DNA from: Deltaproteobacteria bacterium
Lineage (GTDB): Bacteria > Desulfobacterota > BSN033 > UBA1163
Direction: 5' to 3'
Assembly (NCBI GenBank): GCA_016875155.1
Contig: VGSD01000150.1
Location: 1 to 7,007 of the forward strand
DNA length: 7,007 nt
The position numbers and the translations under genes were made by a program. Under the pieces are notes generated by a model that worked only from the letters and a program-made list of their open reading frames with translations, did no database searches and was not told the DNA's origin. Of the stretch, positions 1 to 5,849 are shown one piece after another. How positions within the stretch are numbered: the stretch's first letter is position 1; the number at the start of each line of letters is the position of its first letter.

Positions 1-863
1 GCTTCTCCACGAATGCTATCACGTGGCTGAGCTTCTTGAGCGGCGGTTTCCGCCACTTCACCTAAGAGTTCATCACTGATCTTCTTACCTCTCAGAAGAT
101 TCTCTGCCTTTATTGCTCTCATCGGGGTCGGAGCGGCCACTCCCAGAGCGATCCGAACCTCTTTGCAGAACACTTCATCTCCCTCAAGAGAATGGAGTAC
201 AGTGGAGATCGGTGAGGCCGTGCAGAGTAAATCAGAACAAGTCACAGTTGCTTTATCCAGTGAGAGTAGCACCGCGACGCCAAGAATAGGAAGATCGAGC
301 GCTCCTCTTCTCTGAAGTTTCCAATAGGCAGAACCTGTATTGGGAAGAGGTTTCGGAATAAAGATATCAGTAAGAATCTCATTCTTCTCCAAAACCGTTT
401 CTCCGGGGCCGGTGAAGAATTGTTCGATGGGAATCGTCCTTTCAGCCTTTGACCCCTTCAGCTTGAGATGTGCGCCCAGTGCAAGAAGAGGGGCGGCGGT
501 ATCTGCCGAGGGAGCGGCCGTCACGATATTCCCTCCGATCGTAGCCACATTCCGGATCTGTACAGAACCGAGGACATCGGCTGCATCGGTCAGGGCGGAA
601 AATTTCTCCCGGATCAATCCCGATTTCTCGATCGTTCGGTGAGTGACCATCGGGCCAATCTTCAGTTCTCCGTTATGCTCAATTTGATCGAGATTGGGAA
701 TATATTGAAGGGAGATGAGGACGTCAGGTGACAATTCCTTCTGTTTGATCATGACGATGACATCGGTTCCACCTGCAATGAGCTTTGCCTTTCCTCCATA
801 TTGATTTAAGAGGGAAAGAGCTTCATCGAGGGCTTTGGGTTTGAAGTAGTCAACCTTTTTCAT
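1..863 (-). CDS. FAD-binding subunit of a CoxM/xanthine dehydrogenase-type molybdenum hydroxylase (C-terminus cut by window edge)
   Basis: The frame is open for 287 codons from an ATG preceded by GGGAGG at ideal spacing, and runs off the left edge. In this family the medium subunit binds FAD and passes electrons from two [2Fe-2S] clusters on a small subunit to an acceptor; the large subunit carries the molybdopterin site. Seen: the first FAD motif IAGGTDV (residues 29-35), the second motif ATIGGN (107-112) followed by the usual A-P-SADT-LLAL run, and the C-terminal-domain signature RIALGVAAPTPMRA (237-250). The last visible residues, PRDSIRGE, match the segment that normally lies about 15-20 residues from the end. 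There is no cysteine-rich insertion after the second FAD motif, unlike 4-hydroxybenzoyl-CoA reductase beta. An unusual segment of about 25 residues lies at 208-232. The gene follows dctM by 51 bases, so it is probably co-transcribed with the TRAP genes. The partner subunits probably lie beyond the left edge. The substrate is unknown. Confidence 0.93.
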   Translation of the reverse strand, partial: MKKVDYFKPKALDEALSLLNQYGGKAKLIAGGTDVIVMIKQKELSPDVLISLQYIPNLDQIEHNGELKIGPMVTHRTIEKSGLIREKFSALTDAADVLGSVQIRNVATIGGNIVTAAPSADTAAPLLALGAHLKLKGSKAERTIPIEQFFTGPGETVLEKNEILTDIFIPKPLPNTGSAYWKLQRRGALDLPILGVAVLLSLDKATVTCSDLLCTASPISTVLHSLEGDEVFCKEVRIALGVAAPTPMRAIKAENLLRGKKISDELLGEVAETAAQEAQPRDSIRGE

Positions 864-884
864 TTAAGCCTCCCGTTAAGGAAC

Positions 885-910
885 CCCTGCACTTCCTTAA
901 AAGTGCAGGG
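885..910 (-). other. Intercistronic hairpin between dctM and the FAD-subunit gene
   Basis: A perfect 10-bp inverted repeat (CCCTGCACTT / AAGTGCAGGG, six-base loop) begins four bases after the dctM stop codon. In the minus-strand transcript the stem is followed by GUUCCUUAACGG rather than a U tract. It is therefore a poor intrinsic terminator and fits better as an attenuator, processing site or 3'-end stabiliser. The next gene's ribosome site lies just downstream and is not sequestered by the stem. Confidence 0.75.
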
Positions 911-914
911 CAAA

Positions 915-2210
915 TTATTTCACCAAGCCAGGCAAGAAAAGTGCAATTTCTGGGAAGAGGATCATAATGGCCATCGTGACGCAATAGGCTGGAATAAACC
1001 AGAGGACGCCTTTAAAAACAGTTGAAAGGGGGATATCCGTGGCCATACCTGAAACCACGTAGGCACAGATTCCCACCGGAGGCGTAACGGCGCCCATGGT
1101 CGTGACCACTGTGAGAATGCAACCGAACCAGATCGGATCATATCCAAGCTTGACTGCCATGGGGAAGAAGATGGGGATAGAAATTAAGAGAAAACCGAGG
1201 GCATCCATCACCATTCCCGCAATTGCATAAATGAGCAGAATACAGACCATAATCATGAAGGGCGGAATCTGGAGGGTGGAAACAAAATCAACCGCAAGAA
1301 AAGGAAGGCGGCTGATCGTGAGGAAACGGCCGAAGATCACAGCCCCCCAGATGATCACAATCACCATACAGGTAACCCTGAGGGCATCCGTAATGGAGGA
1401 GGCCAATCCCTTCCAGGTTAATTTTCTCCGAATGGTTCCGGCGATTAAAAATGCAAAGAAAGCGCCGGCAGCCCCTGCCTCGGTAGGAGTATAGGCTCCG
1501 GTGTAAAGTCCACCCATGACAAGCCCAAAAAGGATGATCATTTCCGTCATCCCGGGCGTTGCCTTGATCTTGTCAATCAGTCTTACCTTTGGCCCTCCGG
1601 GGCCCCATTCGGGGTGTTTCACGCAGACGACGTAAATCGTTAGAGCGAACAGAACAGCCATGAGAATTCCCGGGATCGTTGAACCCCAGAAAAGCTTTCC
1701 GATGGACTGTCCGGTCTGGATGCCGTAAACGATCAGGACCACACTCGGTGGAATGACAACCCCGAGGGTCGAACCGCAGGCAATCGATCCGGCAGAAAGG
1801 GCTTTGTCGTAGTTATATTTTTTCATCTCCGGCAGGGCGACGGTGGTCATGGTGGCGGCAGTGGCGTTATTGGAGCCACAGATAGCAGAAAACCCTGCAC
1901 AGGCCATGATCGTTGCCATGGCAATTCCACCCCGGGTCCGTCCCAACCATTTATAGGCAGTTTCATAAAGGCTCTTATTGACCCCTGAATAGAAACATAT
2001 CGTTCCCATCAGGATGAACAGGGGAATGACGGTCAGCCCGTAAGAGGAAAAAATAGACCAGGTCTCTGTGCCAATCGTCGAGAGAGCGGAATGGATACCG
2101 GTAACATACCACAATCCCAGGAAGCCCATGAGAGCCATTGCAAACCCCACAGGCATCTGAAGAAAAATCATCACCCCGAGTAGGATAACTATTCCGATGA
2201 GACCGACCAT
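915..2210 (-). CDS. dctM: TRAP transporter large permease subunit, DctM family
   Basis: This 431-residue protein has the length and hydrophobic pattern of DctM/SiaM, the inner-membrane subunit that couples substrate uptake to an ion gradient (usually sodium). Family motifs in order: PLFILMG (63-69); the AGFSAICGS segment with NATAATM after it (105-121); the YTGAYTPTEAGA signature (236-247); a second-half MDALGF...PIFFP segment (335-350); and VTPPVGI (375-381). The segment around 200-222 is the soluble loop between the two halves. The ATG directly abuts the dctQ stop (TAG then ATG), and its ribosome site AAAGGAG lies inside the end of dctQ, so translation is probably coupled. This is a DctM of ordinary size, not fused to DctQ, and no damage is visible. 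The transported acid cannot be deduced from this subunit. Confidence 0.97.
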   Translation of the reverse strand: MVGLIGIVILLGVMIFLQMPVGFAMALMGFLGLWYVTGIHSALSTIGTETWSIFSSYGLTVIPLFILMGTICFYSGVNKSLYETAYKWLGRTRGGIAMATIMACAGFSAICGSNNATAATMTTVALPEMKKYNYDKALSAGSIACGSTLGVVIPPSVVLIVYGIQTGQSIGKLFWGSTIPGILMAVLFALTIYVVCVKHPEWGPGGPKVRLIDKIKATPGMTEMIILFGLVMGGLYTGAYTPTEAGAAGAFFAFLIAGTIRRKLTWKGLASSITDALRVTCMVIVIIWGAVIFGRFLTISRLPFLAVDFVSTLQIPPFMIMVCILLIYAIAGMVMDALGFLLISIPIFFPMAVKLGYDPIWFGCILTVVTTMGAVTPPVGICAYVVSGMATDIPLSTVFKGVLWFIPAYCVTMAIMILFPEIALFLPGLVK

Positions 2211-2702
2211 CTATCTTTCTCCTTTTCGAGGTAGAAGGGATTTGAAGAAATCGATCAAGAGAACAAAAGCGAGAAGAAGGCAACAGAGAGCGACCGCATA
2301 AACGAAAGGATGATAAATAATCCTCAGGGTCTCCGATGTTTCTCCTCTTTTCCATATAGCGGTTGCATAAACCCAGCTCTGCCATGCGACCAGAACGAAA
2401 AGGGCCATGCAAACCAGGGAATTAAAGGCATTGATGAGCCGGTTGGCCCTGGCCGAGTAATGTCTGGCTAAAATATCGACGGAGATATGAGCTCGGTTTA
2501 TCTGGGCATAACCCAGGGCCAGAGCGACCACAAGGGCGCCGAAAAACCCTACCAGTTCATAAGCTCCCTTAAAAGGCGACCCCAAAATCCGCATCAGCAT
2601 ATTGGCACAGGCGATGCCTGTCAAACCAACGAGGGCAATTCCTCCGAACCAGTTAAACCATTTATTGAGATTATTGCTGAATCTTTCCAAGCCGATAAGC
2701 AT
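2211..2702 (-). CDS. dctQ: TRAP transporter small permease subunit, DctQ family
   Basis: The start is set at the ATG at 2702, giving 163 residues. A GGAG box sits six bases upstream of it, and the product begins MLIGLERF, as expected ahead of the first helix. A longer reading from a TTG at 2795 would add 31 hydrophilic, low-complexity residues and has no good ribosome site. Four hydrophobic segments lie at about 18-40, 45-65, 88-110 and 130-155. The hallmark GAYELVGFFGALVVALALG followed by INRAHISVDIL lies between about 46 and 76, and a GETSETLRI element precedes the last helix. DctQ is the four-helix partner that packs against DctM and helps dock the binding protein. It is separated from dctP by an 89-base gap containing a strong hairpin, and it directly abuts dctM. 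Confidence 0.95.
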   Translation of the reverse strand: MLIGLERFSNNLNKWFNWFGGIALVGLTGIACANMLMRILGSPFKGAYELVGFFGALVVALALGYAQINRAHISVDILARHYSARANRLINAFNSLVCMALFVLVAWQSWVYATAIWKRGETSETLRIIYHPFVYAVALCCLLLAFVLLIDFFKSLLPRKGER

Positions 2703-2708
2703 GCTTTT

Positions 2709-2712
2709 CTCC
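2709..2712 (-). promoter_or_regulatory. Ribosome-binding site that decides the dctQ start
   Basis: GGAG on the minus strand lies six bases before the ATG at 2702. The competing upstream TTG overlaps the dctP stop codon and has no comparable site, so the shorter dctQ is preferred. Confidence 0.7.
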
Positions 2713-2736
2713 GTGATCTCAAAAGGGGGAAGTGAT

Positions 2737-2767
2737 GAGGAGGGGAGGTAGAGTTTTTCCCCTCCTC
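2737..2767 (-). other. Strong intercistronic hairpin between dctP and dctQ
   Basis: A perfect 9-bp, GC-rich inverted repeat (GAGGAGGGG / CCCCTCCTC) encloses a 13-base loop. In the minus-strand transcript it begins about 25 bases after the dctP stop and ends 34 bases before the dctQ ATG. No U run directly follows the stem; a TTTT comes only about 11 bases later. It could protect the 3' end of a dctP-rich message or partly terminate it, which would favour the binding protein over the membrane subunits. That role is inference. Confidence 0.7.
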
Positions 2768-2791
2768 TGAGAGAGCTGCTTTTACAGTGAA

Positions 2792-3838
2792 TCAATCAGG
2801 GAATTGCTTGCTGTATTTTTCCTTCAGTTTCAACGCATCATCGAGAATTGCCTTTGCCGGCAATCCCTTTGCTTCTACATCCTTAAGGTGTTGGTCGATC
2901 ATGGGTTTGAGCAATGCATCCCATCTCGAAATCTCTTTTGGCGGGAGGTTATGGACCTTGACATTTTGAGTTTGTTCTGACCACTTCATCGCTTCTTTGA
3001 GATGATTGTCCACATACCTCCCTGTCCAGATGGCCTGGTCCAGCCGGAGATCATCCATCTCCTTCTTCACATCCGCAGGCAGGGCATCCCATTTCTTCTG
3101 GTTCATTACCACAGCAAATGAGACGACAAAGAGATTGACATTGGCCGTCACATATTTACAATGTTCGGCATATTTGAAATCTTTCATCACCTCAAGAGAT
3201 GAGACATTTCCTTTGATGACCCCTTTCTGAATGGCTTCTGGGACATCGGATTGAGGCATGCCCACCGCTGAAGCGCCGAGGAGCCCGAGAATCTTTGCGC
3301 CCGTTCCAGAGGCCCTCAGCGGGTATCCCTTTAAGTCCTCGAGACTGAGAATGGTTTTCATGGACATGATGTTCGCAGGCGGGCAGGTAAACATCGTGAG
3401 AACCTTAAATTTCTCGAGTTCTTTGGGTTTATATTTTTCGGTGAGCTCCCAGAGGGCGGCGCTCGCTACAGTGGCATTTGGCCATCCCAATGGAAGATCG
3501 ACGAATTCAACGACAGGAAACATTCCGGGGAAATAGGAGGTTGCGGTATTGCCGATATCCGCAGTTCCGGCCGCAACTCCATCGAACATATTCTTCGGGT
3601 TGAGCAGGGTGCTTCCCGGATAGGTATCTACTTTAACCTTTCCGGCTGTTCTTTTTTCCACCTCTGTTTTCCACCTTTCCATCTGAACGCATGGGAAGGT
3701 CGGAGCAGGGGGAAAGTTTGCATAACTGAGTTTAATTTGGGCATGGGCAGGCGCTATGAGACTACTTCCAAGGATGAGCGCCCCCAAAAACCCTAAAGAC
3801 AATAAAACAGCCCAGCTTAATAATGTTTTTCGTTTCAT
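2792..3838 (-). CDS. dctP: TRAP transporter periplasmic solute-binding protein, DctP family
   Basis: This 348-residue protein starts at an ATG with GGAGGG six bases upstream. The N-terminus is a clear Sec signal peptide: basic MKRK, a hydrophobic core to about residue 28, and a probable cleavage after AHA (31-33). The mature protein opens with IKLSYANFPP, followed by the usual W-EVEKRTAGKVKV segment (56-70) and YPGSTLL (73-79). The central signature LEDLKGYPLRASGTGAKIL places the family's carboxylate-binding arginine at R175. The following LGASAVGMPQSDVPEAIQKGVIKG (187-210) is the typical strand-helix segment. DctP captures an organic acid in the periplasm and delivers it to DctQM. The fold is certain but the ligand is not: C4-dicarboxylates, keto acids and aromatic acids are all known for this family. 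It lies first in the transporter operon, behind its own promoter. Confidence 0.96.
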   Translation of the reverse strand: MKRKTLLSWAVLLSLGFLGALILGSSLIAPAHAQIKLSYANFPPAPTFPCVQMERWKTEVEKRTAGKVKVDTYPGSTLLNPKNMFDGVAAGTADIGNTATSYFPGMFPVVEFVDLPLGWPNATVASAALWELTEKYKPKELEKFKVLTMFTCPPANIMSMKTILSLEDLKGYPLRASGTGAKILGLLGASAVGMPQSDVPEAIQKGVIKGNVSSLEVMKDFKYAEHCKYVTANVNLFVVSFAVVMNQKKWDALPADVKKEMDDLRLDQAIWTGRYVDNHLKEAMKWSEQTQNVKVHNLPPKEISRWDALLKPMIDQHLKDVEAKGLPAKAILDDALKLKEKYSKQFPD

Positions 3839-3877
3839 TTTAAACCCTCCTTATCTGGTTTTAAGATACCAATAATT

Positions 3878-3889
3878 TAGCGTATACTG
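3878..3889 (-). repeat. Operator-like direct repeat, copy proximal to dctP
   Basis: The minus strand reads CAGTATACGCTA. It matches a second copy at 3945-3957 (CAGTTATACGCTA) except for one inserted T. This copy overlaps the -10 box and the predicted transcription start of dctP, which is where a repressor would bind. No regulator gene is visible in the window. Confidence 0.5.
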
Positions 3890-3913
3890 TATGCAAAAAG
3901 ACAGATTTGTCAA
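3886..3913 (-). promoter_or_regulatory. Predicted sigma70-type promoter for dctPQM
   Basis: On the minus strand a perfect -35 TTGACA (3913-3908) is followed by a 16-base spacer and a -10 TACAGT (3891-3886, four of six consensus bases). The predicted start near 3879 gives a leader of about 40 bases that includes the dctP ribosome site GGAGGG. The -10 lies inside a short palindrome and one of two direct repeats, suggesting regulation. Confidence 0.6.
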
Positions 3914-3944
3914 GATTTTTTTATCTTTTCCCACCTCCTTTCTG

Positions 3945-3957
3945 TAGCGTATAACTG
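3945..3957 (-). repeat. Operator-like direct repeat, upstream copy
   Basis: CAGTTATACGCTA on the minus strand is the second copy of the element at 3878-3889. It lies upstream of the dctP -35 box, 67 bp from the first copy. It also overlaps the first unit of the heptamer array, so part of the resemblance could be chance. Confidence 0.45.
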
Positions 3958-3988
3958 ATTACTGGTCACTGTTTACTGATGACTGAGC
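3954..3988. repeat. Array of five degenerate ACTGNNN heptamers
   Basis: On the plus strand the 35 bases read as five uninterrupted 7-mers: ACTGATT, ACTGGTC, ACTGTTT, ACTGATG, ACTGAGC. ACTG is invariant and the last three positions vary. The array ends one base before the complement of the paaK stop codon, so it forms the immediate 3' flank of paaK. Its function is unknown. Short heptameric tandem repeats are known in some bacterial groups as intergenic repeats. Confidence 0.7.
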
Positions 3989-3989
3989 C

Positions 3990-5282
3990 TCATTCTTCCC
4001 TGTGATCAAAGACCCGTTTGCTCTTCCGTTCCGACCTCGGAAGCGAACCATAATTGACAATTTCTACTTTCCCGCTTACAAGAATCTGTTTTTTGATCTC
4101 CTCTTCGATGGTGCTGGCGAGAGATATATCTCCAGCAGGATCACCTCCCTCCCACCTTTCAACTTTAACGGTCATATAGTCTTTGCCGTCCTCTTTCCGG
4201 GTGAGATGAATTTGGTATTCGCTCCCCACACCTTTTGTGTTTGAGAGGATGTAATCGATCTGTCCGGGATAGATATTGACTGCCCGAATGATAAACATAT
4301 CATCCGACCTTCCAAGAAGTCGGTCATGCATAGGAAGAACAGAGCCACAGGAACACCGTTTTGGAATCAGCCGGGTGAGGTCACGGGTGCGGTAACGGAT
4401 CAGAGGGGCAGCTTCTTTCCTTAGGGTGGTGACTACCATTTCACCAGTTTCGCCTGGTTGAACCGGCTGAAGGGTTTCGGGATTGAGGAGTTCAAGAATA
4501 TAATAATCAGCCCAGTAATGAATCCCTTCATGATAAATGCAATCAATGCCTGTTCCAGGGCCGTAGAGTTCAGTAAGACCGGTGATGTCGAAGACATGGT
4601 CCACACCAAGGAGTTCCTTCATCTTCGTCCTCATGGCATCGCTTGAACGTTCAGAGCCCATGATCACTTTTTTTAGAGCAATCTTCCCTTTAAGCCCTCT
4701 CTTCTCAACCTCCTCTCCCATGAGGAGTGCCATCGAGGCAGTGGCACAGAGAACGGTTGATTGGAAATCCTCCAGAAACTGACACTGCATATCGATATTT
4801 CCTGGGCCAATGGGGACTGCCATAGCGCCTAACCGTTCAACTCCCAACTGAAATCCCACACCAGCTGTCCAGACTCCATAACCTACGGCAACCTGGACCC
4901 GATCTTTTGTTGTCAGACCTGCCATTTCATAACAGCGGGCAAACATATTTCCCCAATCGTTAATATCTTTTTGCGTATAGCAGAGGACTTTACGTTTGCC
5001 TGTGGTTCCAGAGGAGGCGTGCATGCGAACAATCTTTTCAAAAGAAATGGAACGAAGTGGAAAGGGGTATCCTTCTTGCAGGTCTTTGGCTGTCGTAAAA
5101 GGAAGTTTTGAAATATCTTTTAAGGTTTTAATATGACTGGGTTTAACTCCTGCCTCGTCAAGTCGTTTCTGGTAAAATTCGGAATTCTTATAAACATGGT
5201 TGATAGTCTTCTGAAGTCCTTCCAATTGGATACGTTTGAGCTCCCTCTCGGTCCGAATCTTTGGCATAAAGGTCCTTCCCAT
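3990..5282 (-). CDS. paaK: Phenylacetate-CoA ligase-like (PaaK family) aryl-CoA ligase
   Basis: This 430-residue protein has the normal PaaK length. It starts at an ATG with GAGGAGGG just upstream. It would convert an organic acid, probably aromatic, to its CoA thioester using ATP via an acyl-adenylate. Adenylating-enzyme motifs in order: the phosphate-binding loop SSGTTGK (90-96); GLTELYGPG (235-243), which holds the acyl-AMP site; a Y-RTRDLT strand (297-303) with the ATP-ribose aspartate D301; the hinge GRSDDMFIIR (324-333); and the C-terminal SLPRSERKSKRV, where K420 is the expected catalytic lysine. A CSC pair at 310-312 is common in the family. After the hinge the usual RGVN reads RAVN (A334). 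The family includes many paralogs acting on phenylacetate and related acids, so the symbol marks the family and not a proven substrate. Neighbours are the V4R protein upstream and the TRAP operon downstream. Confidence 0.93.
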   Translation of the reverse strand: MGRTFMPKIRTERELKRIQLEGLQKTINHVYKNSEFYQKRLDEAGVKPSHIKTLKDISKLPFTTAKDLQEGYPFPLRSISFEKIVRMHASSGTTGKRKVLCYTQKDINDWGNMFARCYEMAGLTTKDRVQVAVGYGVWTAGVGFQLGVERLGAMAVPIGPGNIDMQCQFLEDFQSTVLCATASMALLMGEEVEKRGLKGKIALKKVIMGSERSSDAMRTKMKELLGVDHVFDITGLTELYGPGTGIDCIYHEGIHYWADYYILELLNPETLQPVQPGETGEMVVTTLRKEAAPLIRYRTRDLTRLIPKRCSCGSVLPMHDRLLGRSDDMFIIRAVNIYPGQIDYILSNTKGVGSEYQIHLTRKEDGKDYMTVKVERWEGGDPAGDISLASTIEEEIKKQILVSGKVEIVNYGSLPRSERKSKRVFDHREE

Positions 5283-5309
5283 CTTTCCCTCCTCGAATAA
5301 CCGGAACCA

Positions 5310-5338
5310 ATCGTATTAAAAAAAGAGTCATCCGTCAA
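5310..5338 (-). promoter_or_regulatory. Predicted sigma70-type promoter for paaK
   Basis: In the 66-base gap after the V4R gene the minus strand has TTGACG (5338-5333), a 17-base spacer rich in T, and TACGAT (5315-5310). The predicted start near 5303 gives a leader of about 20 bases containing the GAGGAGGG ribosome site. The -35 differs from consensus by one base and the -10 by two. paaK may therefore be expressed separately from the two upstream genes. Confidence 0.5.
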
Positions 5339-5348
5339 GTGAAAAAAG

Positions 5349-5849
5349 TCACACAATTTCAAGCTTACAAAAAGGATCTCCCTTTGCAAGGCAGAAATTT
5401 TCTCTTATTTCGCTTTCTTTCTTAAAGATGACGGATACCATTCCACTTAGGACTCCTCGGATGAAATGACAGACCGGTTTTGCAGAGGCTCCATAGGCTT
5501 CTGCAAAAGGGGAATGATGAACCTTTACAGCGAGAGACTGGTTGTCAGAATCAAATCTTTCTAGTTCAAACCTTCCCCAGCCAATCTGCGGGCCCATATC
5601 GATCATGAATCGAAGGATTTCTTCATCAGCAAGATGGAAAACTTCCCGATACTTTTTTGATGAGAGGCTACCTCCCTGAAAACCGCTCAGGAAGAGTATG
5701 CGGTTCGCCTTTTCACCTAGTTCTTTTTCCATCTCTTTTTGGAGGGTTATTAAAACCTCAGGCCGGATGAGGAGATAACGCACCTCATTATAAAACAGTC
5801 CTCCCTTATCAGGAGCGAATAAAAGGTCTTTAAGAATTTTATTCTCCAT
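5349..5849 (-). CDS. Stand-alone XylR_N/V4R-domain small-molecule-binding protein
   Basis: This 166-residue soluble protein has no signal peptide. The N-terminal part (about 15-75, with RYLLIRPEVL and a later FLSGFQGG) resembles the XylR_N segment of aromatic-responsive activators. The C-terminal part (about 100-166) is a V4R (4-vinyl reductase) domain with HHSPFAEAYG (111-120), KPVCHFIRGVLSG (124-136) and the closing C-x7-C pair FCLAKGDPFCKLE. The three conserved cysteines are C127, C153 and C161. In XylR/DmpR this module binds aromatic effectors. Here there is no AAA+ or DNA-binding domain, so it cannot act alone as that type of activator. The ATG overlaps the end of the DMT gene by 11 bases, and AGGAG lies about ten bases upstream. 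paaK follows after 66 bases. A role in sensing or handling the acid or CoA-ester of this cluster is inference. Confidence 0.88.
   Translation of the reverse strand: MENKILKDLLFAPDKGGLFYNEVRYLLIRPEVLITLQKEMEKELGEKANRILFLSGFQGGSLSSKKYREVFHLADEEILRFMIDMGPQIGWGRFELERFDSDNQSLAVKVHHSPFAEAYGASAKPVCHFIRGVLSGMVSVIFKKESEIRENFCLAKGDPFCKLEIV

Noticed and set aside
340..731. Two open frames on the plus strand opposite the FAD-subunit gene
   Set aside because: The minus-strand frame over the same bases has clear FAD-binding motifs; the plus-strand products show no family features and no good ribosome sites.
1..863. Assignment as the beta subunit of 4-hydroxybenzoyl-CoA reductase, suggested by the neighbouring CoA ligase
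   Set aside because: That subunit carries an additional cysteine-rich [4Fe-4S] insertion in its FAD domain, and no such insertion is present after the second FAD motif here.
885..910. Calling the dctM-downstream hairpin a rho-independent terminator
   Set aside because: No U tract follows the stem in the transcript, and a gene with its own ribosome site begins 22 bases later.
2703..2795. A longer dctQ starting at TTG 2795, overlapping the dctP stop codon
   Set aside because: It would add 31 low-complexity residues over a strong hairpin, and has no ribosome site to match the GGAG before ATG 2702.
3912..3927. AAGAT-T6-ATCTT inverted repeat overlapping the dctP -35 region
   Set aside because: The stem has only five AT-rich pairs with a homopolymer loop; it is too weak to call a terminator or operator.
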